Origin: Microbacterium testaceum StLB037
GTDB taxonomy: Bacteria > Actinomycetota > Actinomycetes > Actinomycetales > Microbacteriaceae
Reading direction: 5' to 3'
Length of the DNA stretch: 64,000 bases
Assembly (NCBI RefSeq): GCF_900104345.1
Contig: NZ_FNJN01000002.1
Location: 434,001 to 498,000 of the forward strand
The position numbers were made by a program, and so were the translations under genes. Under the pieces are notes generated by a model that was not told where the DNA came from, searched no databases, and saw nothing but the letters and a program-made list of their open reading frames with translations. Positions 36,961 to 45,735 of the stretch are shown piece after piece. Within the stretch, counting starts at the first letter, position 1, and every line of letters starts with the position of its first letter.

Positions 36961-38949
36961 ATGGCGTCCACACCCCGCACCCCGCGACGCGGGCTGCCGC
37001 GCACCCCCGGCGGGGAGCCCTGGCCGCCCGCGGCCTCGGACGCGCCCGCAGTAGGCGACGGGGCGGAGGGCACGGATGCGGTCGCGAGCGCGACGGATGC
37101 GGGTCCGCGCGACGGATCCGCCCCCGAGGCGCCCGTGGGTGCGCATCCGGTGCAGCCGTCCGAAGCCCCTGCTTCTGCGTCGGCCGCTCCTGCCTCGCCC
37201 GAGGCCGGGGCGTCGCCCCCTCCCGGGTCGCCGACGGCCGGGGCGCCAACCGCGCCTGCGCCGGCCGCGGCGGATTCTCCGGCGGGGAGTGTGCGGCGCG
37301 GGCTGCCGCGCGAGCCCGGCGGGGAGCCGTGGCCCCCGGCATCCACCGTTCCGCCCATCGCGGAGCGTCCCGGTGCCGCATCAGCATCGGGGAATCGCGC
37401 CGGGACAGGATCGACCGACCCCGCGCGCCCGATCCCGCGTGGATCGGATTCGAGAGCGGATGCCGGCACCCCGGCGCCCGTGACGGCGAGCGGATCCGCC
37501 CCCGAGGCCCGGAATGCCCACGCGTCCGCTCCTGGATCGGATTCCGCGACCCCGGTGGGCGAGGAGTCGACCGGCGTGCGTCGGGGACTCCCGCGCGAGC
37601 CCGGCGGAGCGCCCTGGCCGCCGGCATCCGCCATTCCGCCCTCTGCCGCGCAGCCCGCCGCTGCCGAAGAGGAGAATCGCGCCGGAATCGGAGACGTCGA
37701 GCCCGCTCGTGCGACGTCGGTGAGCGCACCCGAGTCCGGAGCGGATGCCGAGACGCCGGCGCCCGCGACGGTGAGCGGAACCGACTCCGGCGCGGAAGCC
37801 GGGACGGCGGCGCGTTCCGGCGAGACGGTGGCGGCGTCCGCCGCTTCGATCGACGACCACGAGGTGAGCCCCGCCGCGTCGGCGAACGACGCCGTGGCAT
37901 CCCCGCGCCCGCCCCTCACCGTTCCGCGAACGGTCTGGCCGGGAGCCGCGGCCCGCAACCGCGCGACGCCGCCCGCCCTCGCGCAGAAGCGTCCGACCGC
38001 CCCGCTGCGTGCCGGGGCGAAGACGCGGCTCGCCGACTTCTCACCCGTGCAGCTGCTCGGCTCGACCGCGGTGCTCGGTGTCTTCGCGCTGGCTCTCGTC
38101 GGCATCGCCGTGCTGATCGCACGCTTCGTTCTCGCGATCGGGCCCGGGCGGGAGTTCCTCGCGGCGTTCCCCGGCGAGTACCACCTGCCCGCGTCGGCGC
38201 CCGTGGGTCTTCCGGCCTGGCTGAACTGGTCGCACTTCCTCAACAGCTTCTTCCTGCTGCTGATCATCCGCACCGGGTGGCAGGTGCGGCGCGAGAAGCG
38301 ACCGGCGGCGTTCTGGTCGCCGCGGAACAACAAGAAGCGGCGGATCAGCCTGGCGCTGTGGTTCCACCAGGCGCTCGACATCCTATGGATCGCCAACGGC
38401 GTGGTCTTCGTCGTGCTGCTGTTCGTGACGGGGCAGTGGATGCGGATCGTGCCGACGTCGTGGGAGGTCTTCCCCCACGCGCTGTCGGCCGCCCTGCAGT
38501 ACGCCTCTCTCGACTGGCCGACCGAGAACGGGTGGGTGAACTACAACAGCCTGCAGCAGTTGTCGTACTTCGCGATCACCTTCGTCGCCGCGCCCCTCGC
38601 GATCATCAGCGGCGTGCGCCTGTCGGGGGTGTGGCCCAAGGACGCCGAGCGGCTCAACAAGCTGTACCCAGCCGAGTGGGCGCGCAAGGTGCACTTCCCC
38701 ACGATGCTTTTCTTCGTCGCGTTCATCGTCGTGCACGTCGCGCTCGTGCTGGCCACCGGGGCGCTGCGCAACCTCAACCACATGTACGCCGCGCGCGGAT
38801 CGGAAGACCCCGCCGCCTACACGAGCGACCCGACCGGATTGCTGATCTTCGCCGCCTCGCTCGTCGTGATGGCCGCGGCCTGGGTGGCGGCGCGGCCGGC
38901 GGTGCTCGTGCCGATCGCGCGCCTGTTCGGCGAGGTCAAGCAGCGCTGA
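36961..38949 (+). CDS. Cytochrome b-like membrane protein with Pro/Ala-rich repeat N-terminus
   Basis: A 662-residue protein. Residues 1-345 are Pro/Ala/Ser/Asp-rich and probably disordered; they carry three near-identical motifs RRGLPRxPGGxPWPPA at residues 9-24, 112-127 and 207-222. Residues about 355-660 form six membrane segments of the cytochrome b/b561 type, with histidines positioned for heme binding in LNWSHFLNS, LWFHQALD, KVHFPTM and FIVVHVALV. The gene abuts etfA with no gap, suggesting the heme protein accepts electrons from ETF or its dehydrogenases; this is inference. No ETF:quinone oxidoreductase is in the window. Confidence 0.85.
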   Translation: MASTPRTPRRGLPRTPGGEPWPPAASDAPAVGDGAEGTDAVASATDAGPRDGSAPEAPVGAHPVQPSEAPASASAAPASPEAGASPPPGSPTAGAPTAPAPAAADSPAGSVRRGLPREPGGEPWPPASTVPPIAERPGAASASGNRAGTGSTDPARPIPRGSDSRADAGTPAPVTASGSAPEARNAHASAPGSDSATPVGEESTGVRRGLPREPGGAPWPPASAIPPSAAQPAAAEEENRAGIGDVEPARATSVSAPESGADAETPAPATVSGTDSGAEAGTAARSGETVAASAASIDDHEVSPAASANDAVASPRPPLTVPRTVWPGAAARNRATPPALAQKRPTAPLRAGAKTRLADFSPVQLLGSTAVLGVFALALVGIAVLIARFVLAIGPGREFLAAFPGEYHLPASAPVGLPAWLNWSHFLNSFFLLLIIRTGWQVRREKRPAAFWSPRNNKKRRISLALWFHQALDILWIANGVVFVVLLFVTGQWMRIVPTSWEVFPHALSAALQYASLDWPTENGWVNYNSLQQLSYFAITFVAAPLAIISGVRLSGVWPKDAERLNKLYPAEWARKVHFPTMLFFVAFIVVHVALVLATGALRNLNHMYAARGSEDPAAYTSDPTGLLIFAASLVVMAAAWVAARPAVLVPIARLFGEVKQR

Positions 38950-38983
38950 GGCCGTCGCGGGTCGAGACCGCCCCGCCGGCGCG

Positions 38984-39538
38984 TCAGACGCGTCCGCGCG
39001 CCCGCAACCCCGCGGCGATGAGGTCCACCCCCGAGGCGAAATCGTCGTCGGCGAGTCCGCCCGCCGCGCCCGCGCGAGCCCCCGCGCTGTCGTACTGCAG
39101 GCGCTGCTGCTCGTGCCACACGAAGCCAAGCACGTAGTGCAGCACCGTGGTCGCGACGCGGCGGGCGGTCTCGTCGTCGAATCCCTCAGCGGTCACGGTC
39201 GCCGCGAGTCGGTCGTGCGGCAGCGATGACCCCAGTCCCATGGCCAACGTGCTCGAGACCACTTCTGCGCCGTCGCGGTAGGCCAAGAGGGCCTCGCGCA
39301 GGGCGCGGGCCTCTGCCGCGAGGTCGACGGAGGGGCCGGATGCCATGCGCCCGACGATCCGGTCGGACAGTTCCGCGAGCAGGGACTGCTTGTTCGGGAA
39401 GTGCCAGTACAGGGCGCTCGCCTGCACGTCGAGGGCGGTCGCGAGACGTCTCATCGTGAGGTCGGGCAGACCGTGGTCGTCGAGGATCTGCAGCGCGGTG
39501 CGCGCGACGTCGTCAGCCGTATGCCCTCGGGGTGCCAT
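38984..39538 (-). CDS. bioQ: TetR-family biotin regulator BioQ
   Basis: A 184-residue TetR-type repressor with the helix-turn-helix TMRRLATALDVQASALYWHFPNKQSLLAEL and a TetR C-terminal domain. It is divergent from bioY, and the 54-base gap holds two copies of TGAAC-N3-GTTCA, the operator type known for BioQ of Corynebacterium and other actinobacteria. That combination makes BioQ the best assignment. BioQ represses biotin synthesis and uptake genes, here presumably the whole bioY-bioN operon and itself. Confidence 0.85.
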   Translation of the reverse strand: MAPRGHTADDVARTALQILDDHGLPDLTMRRLATALDVQASALYWHFPNKQSLLAELSDRIVGRMASGPSVDLAAEARALREALLAYRDGAEVVSSTLAMGLGSSLPHDRLAATVTAEGFDDETARRVATTVLHYVLGFVWHEQQRLQYDSAGARAGAAGGLADDDFASGVDLIAAGLRARGRV

Positions 39539-39552
39539 GCGGATGAGTATAG

Positions 39553-39579
39553 TGAACGCCGTTCAGTGAACATCGTTCA
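39553..39579. promoter_or_regulatory. Two tandem BioQ boxes
   Basis: TGAACGCCGTTCA (39553-39565) and TGAACATCGTTCA (39567-39579) are each perfect 5-3-5 inverted repeats, one base apart, between bioQ and bioY. They match the TGAAC-N3-GTTAC/GTTCA pattern known for BioQ. The second ends 13 bases before the bioY start, so a bound repressor would block transcription in both directions. Confidence 0.85.
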
Positions 39580-39592
39580 GGAAGGCCCCCTC

Positions 39593-40189
39593 ATGACTCG
39601 CACCCTCGACGCCACCGACCTCGCCCGCGTCGCCGTCTTCGCCGCGCTCATCGCCGTGCTGGGGCTCCCGGGCAGCTTCCCGGTGTTCGGCGGCGTGCCG
39701 ATCACGGCTCAGACGCTGGGCGTGATGCTCGCGGGGGCCGTGCTCGGGCCGTGGCTCGGCGCGCTCTCGGTCACCGTGCTGCTCGCGCTCGTCGCGGTCG
39801 GGCTCCCGCTGCTCGCCGGCGGTCGTGGCGGCATCGCGGTGTTCCTCGGGCCGAGCGCGGGGTACGCACTCGGGTGGATCCTGGGCGCGGCGGTCATCGG
39901 CATGCTGGTGCACGCGGGCGGTCGGCGGCCCGTGCTGTGGCGGACGGCTCTCGCGATGGTCGCGGGCGGCGTTGTGGCGATCTACGCGGTCGGAATCCCG
40001 GTGCAGAGCCTCGTGACGCGGCTTCCCCTCGGCGAGACCGCCCTGACGAGCCTCGTATTCCTGCCCGGCGACCTGCTGAAGGCTGCGGTGGCGACCGCGA
40101 TCGTCGTCGCGCTGGTCCGGGCCTATCCGCGGGGCTTCCGCCGCACGTGGAGGCTCGGCGCGCACGCACCGGAGGCCGTCTCCGCGTGA
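39593..40189 (+). CDS. bioY: Biotin transporter substrate-binding subunit BioY
   Basis: A 198-residue membrane protein with six hydrophobic segments, the S-component of the ECF biotin transporter. The family features LPGSFPVFGGVPITAQTLGVMLAGAVLGP and GRGGIAVFLGPSAGYALGWILGA are present. It binds biotin outside and works with BioM and BioN, encoded three genes downstream. Its stop overlaps the GTG start of the ligase-like gene. Confidence 0.95.
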   Translation: MTRTLDATDLARVAVFAALIAVLGLPGSFPVFGGVPITAQTLGVMLAGAVLGPWLGALSVTVLLALVAVGLPLLAGGRGGIAVFLGPSAGYALGWILGAAVIGMLVHAGGRRPVLWRTALAMVAGGVVAIYAVGIPVQSLVTRLPLGETALTSLVFLPGDLLKAAVATAIVVALVRAYPRGFRRTWRLGAHAPEAVSA

Positions 40190-41259
40190 TCACCGTCGTC
40201 GACGGTGACGCACCCGGGCTTCTCGATCGCATCGCCGAGGTCCGTGCGGCCGGGCGGGCCGTGCTGGTCGCCGATCCCCGATGGAGTGCCGCGCAGCGCC
40301 ACGACGTCGAGGCGCTGATCCGAGAGGACGAGGTGCCCGCCGACGCGGCCTGGGCGACGCTCACCTCGGGAAGCTGCGGCGCCCCGCGCGTGGTGCTGCG
40401 CACGGCCGCATCGTGGAGCTCGTCGTTCGCGACCGTTGCGGCGCTTCTCGACGCGGGGTCGGACGATTCGATCGCGCTGCCCGCTCCGCCGGCGGCATCC
40501 CTGACGCTCTTCTCCCTCGCGCACGCGCTCGCCGGCGGTCCCCGCCCCGTTCTGGGGGCCGACGTCGACGCGACGTGCGTTCACGCGACCCCTCAGGGCC
40601 TGCGCGCGCTCCTGGATGCCGGTGGGGCTCCGCGACGCGCGCTGGTAGGCGGGTCGCACCTCGACCCGGCTCTGCGCGCGCGAGCCGCGGTCGCGGGTGT
40701 GGAGGTCGTGTCGTACTACGGTGCCGCGGAGCTGTCCTTCGTCGCGATCGACTCGGGCGAGGGGCTCCGGGCCTTTCCCGGCGTCGAGCTCGATGTGCGA
40801 GGCGGCGAGGTGTGGGTGCGTTCGCCTTTCGTGGCCCTCGGGTATCTGGGCGCGGGCGGACCTCTCGAGCGCGCGGGCGGGTGGGCCACCGTGGGCGACC
40901 GCGCCGAGGTGAGGGACGGCGGCCTGCACCTGCGCGGGAGGCGAGACGGGGCGATCCTCAGCGCGTCGGCGACGGTCGTCCCCGACGAGGTCGAGGCGAC
41001 GCTGCGCGGCATCCCCGGAGTGCGGGATGCCGTCGTGTTCGGCATGCCGCGCCCCGGCGTCGGTGCGCTCATCGCCGCGTTCGTCGAGGTGGAGGGGGCC
41101 GGACCCGACGATCTGCGGCGGGAGGCGGCCGCCCGGCTCGTCCCCGCCCACCGGCCGCGGCGGTGGTTCTTCGGCACGATCCCCCGCACGCTCTCGGGCA
41201 AGCCCGCGCGCGCCGACGTGGAGCGGATCGCGGCCGGGACGGGACGGGATCGTGGGTGA
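40186..41259 (+). CDS. Short AMP-binding (acyl-CoA ligase-like) enzyme in the biotin operon
   Basis: A 357-residue member of the ANL adenylating family, short because most of the usual N-terminal 100 or more residues are missing. The ATP loop is TLTSGSCGAPRVVLRT, followed by SYYGAAELSFVA (motif YGxxE), VGDRAEV and GRRDGAIL, and the C-terminal catalytic lysine region IPRTLSGKPARAD. It should activate a carboxylic acid to its CoA thioester. In Bacillus, yhfT (fatty-acid CoA ligase) and yhfS (thiolase) similarly accompany a bioY gene, so the trio is conserved across phyla. Substrate unknown; pimelate or a related biotin precursor is one idea. Confidence 0.8.
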   Translation: MITVVDGDAPGLLDRIAEVRAAGRAVLVADPRWSAAQRHDVEALIREDEVPADAAWATLTSGSCGAPRVVLRTAASWSSSFATVAALLDAGSDDSIALPAPPAASLTLFSLAHALAGGPRPVLGADVDATCVHATPQGLRALLDAGGAPRRALVGGSHLDPALRARAAVAGVEVVSYYGAAELSFVAIDSGEGLRAFPGVELDVRGGEVWVRSPFVALGYLGAGGPLERAGGWATVGDRAEVRDGGLHLRGRRDGAILSASATVVPDEVEATLRGIPGVRDAVVFGMPRPGVGALIAAFVEVEGAGPDDLRREAAARLVPAHRPRRWFFGTIPRTLSGKPARADVERIAAGTGRDRG

Positions 41260-42349
41260 CCCGGTGATCGTCGCTGCACGCCGCACGCCTCTCGCCCTGC
41301 GGGGACGTGGGCTCCGCCACCAAGACGTCACCGCACTGAGTGCCGCAGTGGTGTCGGCGGTCGCGGGCGATGCTCGGGACTTTCCGATCGCCGACGTGGT
41401 GATGGGCAATTGCGCCGGGCCAGGCGGGAACGTCGGGCGTCTCGCCGCTCTGGCGGCCGGGTTGGGTCCGCACGTGCCCGGCGGCACCGTCGACCGGCAG
41501 TGCGGTAGCGGGCTGGCGGCGATCGTGGATGCCGCGAACGCGGTGCGGGTGGACGGGATCGCGCGCCTCGCGGGTGGGGTGGAGAGCGCGTCGACCGCGC
41601 CGTTGCGCGCGCTCGCAGGCGTGCCGTACACGCGTGCTCCCTTCGCTCCGGCGGGCTTCGCCGACCCCGACATGGTGCGGGCCGCCGACGACCTGGCGCG
41701 GCACGACGGGCTCACTCGCGAGCGTCAGGACGTCTTCGCGGGCCGCAGCCACGCGCGCGCCGCGAACGCCGACAGGGAGGGGAGGTTCCGGGCCGAGATC
41801 GTCCCGGTGGGCGGACTGACCCGCGATGAGGGGGCCGGGGTGTCCCCTCGGGTGTTGCGAAGACTCGTCCCTCTCGTGGACGGAGGCACGGTGACGGCCG
41901 GATCCTCGACCCGGATCGGAGATGGGGCGGCGGCTGTGATGGTCGCCCCGGCGGGTGCCGGCCCCGGCCTCGCCCTTCGCGCTGCCGTGATGACGGGGAG
42001 CAATCCGGCTCTGCCGGGTCTCGGGGCGGCTCCCGCCATCGCCGCCGTGCTCACACGGACGGGCCACGCCGCGGGGGACCTCGCCGCGATCGAGCTCGTC
42101 GAGGCGTTCGCCGCGCAGAGCATCGCCGTGCTGTCGCGCGTCGGGCTCCGTGACGACGACCCGCGCGTCTGCGCTGACGGCGGAGCGCTTGCTCTCGGGC
42201 ACCCGTGGGGCGCGAGCGGGGCCGTCGCGGTGGTGCGACTGTTCGCCCGGCTGGTGCGTGCGGGGGCCGCGGACGGGACGATCGGACTGGCCGCGGCGTC
42301 GGTCGGCGGGGGGCTCGGTGTCGCGGCGGTCTTCGAGGTCGTGCGATGA
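41252..42349 (+). CDS. Thiolase-like acyltransferase in the biotin operon
   Basis: A 365-residue thiolase-superfamily protein. The nucleophile Cys84 (VDRQCGSGLAAI) and His317 (GHPWGASG) are present, but the third catalytic cysteine, normally in a CIGGG motif near the C-terminus, is replaced by serine (ASVGGG, Ser350). It may therefore catalyse acyl transfer without the usual Claisen chemistry, or be non-catalytic. GTG 41252 overlaps the ligase gene, and its stop overlaps bioM, so it is firmly part of the bioY operon and resembles Bacillus yhfS in context. Confidence 0.8.
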   Translation: MGDPVIVAARRTPLALRGRGLRHQDVTALSAAVVSAVAGDARDFPIADVVMGNCAGPGGNVGRLAALAAGLGPHVPGGTVDRQCGSGLAAIVDAANAVRVDGIARLAGGVESASTAPLRALAGVPYTRAPFAPAGFADPDMVRAADDLARHDGLTRERQDVFAGRSHARAANADREGRFRAEIVPVGGLTRDEGAGVSPRVLRRLVPLVDGGTVTAGSSTRIGDGAAAVMVAPAGAGPGLALRAAVMTGSNPALPGLGAAPAIAAVLTRTGHAAGDLAAIELVEAFAAQSIAVLSRVGLRDDDPRVCADGGALALGHPWGASGAVAVVRLFARLVRAGAADGTIGLAAASVGGGLGVAAVFEVVR

Positions 42350-43029
42350 CCCTTCGTTGCTCGAACCTGACCGTCAGCCTCGACGGCCGGGCCGTCCTGA
42401 ACGATGTCACCCTCGATCTCGATGCGCGCACCATCGCCGTGGTGGGCGACAACGGCTCGGGAAAGTCGACCTTCGCCCGGGTCGTCGCGGGTCTCGTGCC
42501 GCGTGCCCGGGGCTCGCTCGAGGTGCTCGGCCAGGATCCGATTCGGGATGCCGCGGCCCACCGTCGTCGTGTGGCCCTCGTGCTGAGCAATCCCGACGCC
42601 CAGATCGTCATGCCGGTCGTCGCCGACGACGTCGCCTTCTCGCTCCGCCCCGAACGACTCGCGCGGGGCGAGCGAGCGGCGCGCGTGAGCGCCGCTCTGG
42701 AACGGTTCGGTCTGGCCGAGCTCGCCGACCGTCCGGCATTCGACCTGTCGGGCGGGCAGAAGCAGCTCCTCGCTCTCTGCGGTGCCTTCGTGCGAAACCC
42801 CGCACTGGTCGTCGCCGACGAGCCCACCGCCTTCCTCGACGACCGGAACGCCCGCCGGATCGCCGACCATCTGCTCGGTGACGGTTCGCACCGCGCCCTC
42901 GTGGTCACGCACGATCTCGTCCTCGCTCGACGGTGCGACGCGGCCGTGCTGTTCGCCGACGGTCGCGTGGTCGCCGCGGGCGCGGCATCCGGGGTCGTCG
43001 ACCGGTACGAGCAGTCGCTGGCATGCTGA
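42346..43029 (+). CDS. bioM: ECF biotin transporter ATPase BioM
   Basis: A 227-residue ABC ATPase of the ECF A-component type: Walker A GDNGSGKST, a Q-loop in LVLSNPDAQIVMPVVADDVAF (the DxxxQ-V-EDV region that contacts the T-component), signature LSGGQKQLLAL, Walker B LVVADEPTAFLD and switch VVTHDLVLA. It powers biotin uptake with BioN and BioY. The start overlaps the thiolase-like gene and the end overlaps bioN. Confidence 0.93.
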   Translation: MTLRCSNLTVSLDGRAVLNDVTLDLDARTIAVVGDNGSGKSTFARVVAGLVPRARGSLEVLGQDPIRDAAAHRRRVALVLSNPDAQIVMPVVADDVAFSLRPERLARGERAARVSAALERFGLAELADRPAFDLSGGQKQLLALCGAFVRNPALVVADEPTAFLDDRNARRIADHLLGDGSHRALVVTHDLVLARRCDAAVLFADGRVVAAGAASGVVDRYEQSLAC

Positions 43030-43619
43030 GCGGCTCCCGACCCGCGACGGGAATCGTGCATCGCCTGCCCGCGGGTCCGAAGATGCTCGCGGTGGCCGCG
43101 ATCGCTCTCGCCATCGCGATGCTGCCGACCACCCTGTGGGCCGCGGGGGTCGCGGTGGCAGTCGCGCTGGCGTGCGTCGTGGCCTCGGGCGTCGGGGCGC
43201 GGGAGTTCTGGCGGCAGGCGTGGGCCCTGCGCTGGGTCGTCGTCGTCACGGCCGCGGGGCAGCTGATCTTCCTCGGCGTCGAACCCGCCGTCGCGAACAC
43301 GGCGCGTGTGGCGGCGGCTCTTCTCGTTGCGGCATTGCTGCCGCTGACAACGCGGGCGGAGGCGATGCTCGACGCCCTCGAGCGTGGACTCGCTCCGCTG
43401 GGGAGGATCGTAGTGGATGCCGAGCGCACGGCGCTGCTGCTCGCGGTGACGATGACGACGATCCCCGTGCTGGCGCGACTGGCCGCAGAGGTGCGCGAGG
43501 CGCAGCGGGCGCGGGGTGTGCGACCGTCGCTCCGTGTCGCGGTCCTGCCGTTCCTCGTGCTCGCACTGCGGCATGCCGATCAGCTCGGTGAAGCCCTCGC
43601 GGCCCGCGGGGTACGCTGA
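43023..43619 (+). CDS. bioN: ECF biotin transporter transmembrane subunit BioN
   Basis: A 198-residue EcfT-type membrane protein. Hydrophobic segments flank a cytoplasmic region ending in the coupling signature VREAQRARGVRP (the AxxARG type used to contact the ATPases). It starts within the last codons of bioM. It completes the BioMNY transporter; the operon probably ends here, as the next gene is convergent. Confidence 0.93.
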   Translation: MLSGSRPATGIVHRLPAGPKMLAVAAIALAIAMLPTTLWAAGVAVAVALACVVASGVGAREFWRQAWALRWVVVVTAAGQLIFLGVEPAVANTARVAAALLVAALLPLTTRAEAMLDALERGLAPLGRIVVDAERTALLLAVTMTTIPVLARLAAEVREAQRARGVRPSLRVAVLPFLVLALRHADQLGEALAARGVR

Positions 43620-43734
43620 CGGCCCGCTCCGTCTCGCCGGGGCCGCAGGCGCCGCTCGACCGGTCGGTGAGGTGCACCCGAACCGGGGTGATCTCGCTGA
43701 CGCGACCGCCCCGCGACCGCTGCCCGGCCCGCGC

Positions 43735-44511
43735 TCAGCCCGCGGCGGCCCGCCCCGCGGCGAAGCCCTCGGCGTACGCCTCGTCGGCGCCCTGGCGGAA
43801 CATGTCGCGCGCGGGATCGCGCACGATCGAGCGGGCGCCGGGCAGGTCGAGGTCGCCCACGAGGTCGGCGCGTCCGCGCACGATCGCGACCGGTCGGCGC
43901 GCGGCCTTGCCTTTGACGAGGTCGGTGGCGGCGGCGATCTCGTCGGCGACGCAGGGCAGGGTCACCACGAGGGGGCGGCCCTCGGCATCCGTCGTCCCGC
44001 GGAGGTCTTCGAACACGTGGATGCCGCCGGCTCCGATCGCGTGATCGGTCTGGCCTTCGCGCCACGCGCGCCCGAGGGTGTCGGTGACGATCACGCCCAC
44101 GTGCGCTCCGGTCGCGGCCCGTAGCCCCGTCGCGAGGGCGCGGGCCGAGGCGTCGGGGTCGACCGGCAGCAGCAGCACGGTGCCCTCGGGGGTGTTGCTC
44201 GCGTCGACCCCGGCGGCGGCCGAGACGATGCCGAGCGGGTTTTCGACGATCCGCGTGACGTGCCCGGTGGGGGAGGTGCGGGATGCCACGAGACGCACGG
44301 TCTCGCGCGTGATGGCGTCTTCGCGGTCGTCGGCGCGGATGATGCGTCCCTCGGCCTTCGAGACGACCTTGCTGGTGACCACGACGATGTCGCCGTCGCG
44401 CAGGGCGCCGTCGTCGTCCGCGCGCGCAGAGACGGCATCGACGATCACCCGGACGAGGTCATCGCCCGGAGTGATCTCGCGGATGCCGTCGAGGGCCCAG
44501 ATCTGCAGCAC
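43735..44511 (-). CDS. cofE: Coenzyme F420:L-glutamate ligase
   Basis: A 258-residue CofE, which adds glutamates to the F420 precursor in a GTP-dependent reaction. Visible motifs are [40 protein letters not shown] and [26 protein letters not shown]. In mycobacteria this activity is fused to a nitroreductase-like domain (FbiB); here CofE is separate, as in archaea. GTG 44511 lies one base after the stop of the upstream GNAT gene. Other F420 genes must lie elsewhere. Confidence 0.92.
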   Translation of the reverse strand: MLQIWALDGIREITPGDDLVRVIVDAVSARADDDGALRDGDIVVVTSKVVSKAEGRIIRADDREDAITRETVRLVASRTSPTGHVTRIVENPLGIVSAAAGVDASNTPEGTVLLLPVDPDASARALATGLRAATGAHVGVIVTDTLGRAWREGQTDHAIGAGGIHVFEDLRGTTDAEGRPLVVTLPCVADEIAAATDLVKGKAARRPVAIVRGRADLVGDLDLPGARSIVRDPARDMFRQGADEAYAEGFAAGRAAAG

Positions 44512-44512
44512 G

Positions 44513-45019
44513 TCAGCGGACGAAGCGCACCTCGGTGAGCTCCTCACCGAGGAAGGGCTCGGTGTGCGAGGCACCATCGAGGGCGAACCCGTTGCGCTGG
44601 TAGAACCGGTGGGCGCGCGGGTTGTCGTCGGCGACCCACAGGTACGCGCCCTCGCCGCCGTCGATCGCGGCATCGAACAGCTGCTGGCCGATGCCGGTGC
44701 CGTGGTACGCATCGAGCAGGTAGATGAAGTACAGCTCGCGCTCGCGGGGAGCGTCGTCGTCGCGGGCCGGACCCGAGCCGACGAAGCCGACGATCTCGCC
44801 GTCGACGAGGGCCGCGTGCATGCGGTAGTCCTCGCCCTGGGCGGCCCAGTGGGTCCAGAGCTCGGCCATGCGGCGCGGCGAGACGGCCTCGAGGGCGGCC
44901 TTGCTGATCAGGTGGTCGTAGGTCTCGTGCCAGCAGGTGGCGTGCACGCGACCGAGGGCCTCGGCATCCACATCTCTTACCGGACGGACGACGATGTCGG
45001 TTCGGGCTTCCGCAGTCAT
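44513..45019 (-). CDS. GNAT-family N-acetyltransferase
   Basis: A 168-residue acetyltransferase: motif A reads [24 protein letters not shown] (Q/RxxGxG/A) and motif [20 protein letters not shown]. Substrate unknown. It is the gene directly before cofE, one base apart, so the two are co-transcribed; a link between them in function is not obvious. Confidence 0.9.
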   Translation of the reverse strand: MTAEARTDIVVRPVRDVDAEALGRVHATCWHETYDHLISKAALEAVSPRRMAELWTHWAAQGEDYRMHAALVDGEIVGFVGSGPARDDDAPRERELYFIYLLDAYHGTGIGQQLFDAAIDGGEGAYLWVADDNPRAHRFYQRNGFALDGASHTEPFLGEELTEVRFVR

Positions 45020-45161
45020 GGCGCGACTCTACGCGGGGCGTCGGCGCGGGTGAAATCGGGGCGGATCGGCCATCGGATGCGCTATGCGCCGCCGCGCCGG
45101 AGTTGTCGATGACGCACAACGACATCGCCGTTCCGTGGTCGAATCGCTACGCTCGCCCCTC

Positions 45162-45722
45162 GTGAACGTCCTCTGGCGCACCCTGCTGGTGCTCGCTCGT
45201 GCCCGCCGTCGCCTTCGTCGCGAAGGCCCCCTCGACCCCAACACCGTCGCGCGGATGTCCATCCGGGTGCTGCCCACCGACATCGACCTGCTGCGGCACA
45301 TGAACAATGGCCGCTACCTGTCGCTCTTCGACCTCGGGCGTTGGGACCTGCTGACCCGCACGGGACTCCTCGCGGCGATGACGAAGCAGGGCTGGTACGC
45401 GGTGGTCGCCGCCGAGACGATCACGTTCCGCCGCTCCCTCGAGCTGGGGCAGCGCTTCGAGCTCGAGACGCGACTGATCGGCCACGACGATCGGGCGGTG
45501 TACCTCGAGCACCGCGCGCTGGTGAAGGGCGAGATCTACGCCCGCGCGATGATCCGCGCGCGCATCCTCCGTCGCACGGGCGGCACGGTCCCGCACGACG
45601 AGCTGTTCGCCGCGGTCGGGCGTCCCGAGGGCCTGCCCGACATCGAGCCGTGGGTGCACGACTGGGCGGCGGGCTCGGCCCTCCCGTCGACGAAGCGCCC
45701 GGCGCCCAGCGTCTGGGAGTGA
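45162..45722 (+). CDS. Hotdog-fold acyl-CoA thioesterase
   Basis: A 186-residue protein of the 4-hydroxybenzoyl-CoA thioesterase-like group. The core SIRVLPTDIDLLRHMNNGRYLSLFDLGRWDLLTRTGL carries the aspartate/HMNNGRY pattern of such thioesterases. It hydrolyses acyl-CoA or a related thioester; substrate unknown. I chose GTG 45162; upstream in-frame codons extend to 45084 but look non-coding in style. It is convergent with the esterase gene, only 13 bases away. Confidence 0.85.
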   Translation: MNVLWRTLLVLARARRRLRREGPLDPNTVARMSIRVLPTDIDLLRHMNNGRYLSLFDLGRWDLLTRTGLLAAMTKQGWYAVVAAETITFRRSLELGQRFELETRLIGHDDRAVYLEHRALVKGEIYARAMIRARILRRTGGTVPHDELFAAVGRPEGLPDIEPWVHDWAAGSALPSTKRPAPSVWE

Positions 45723-45735
45723 CGCGGACTCGCCA

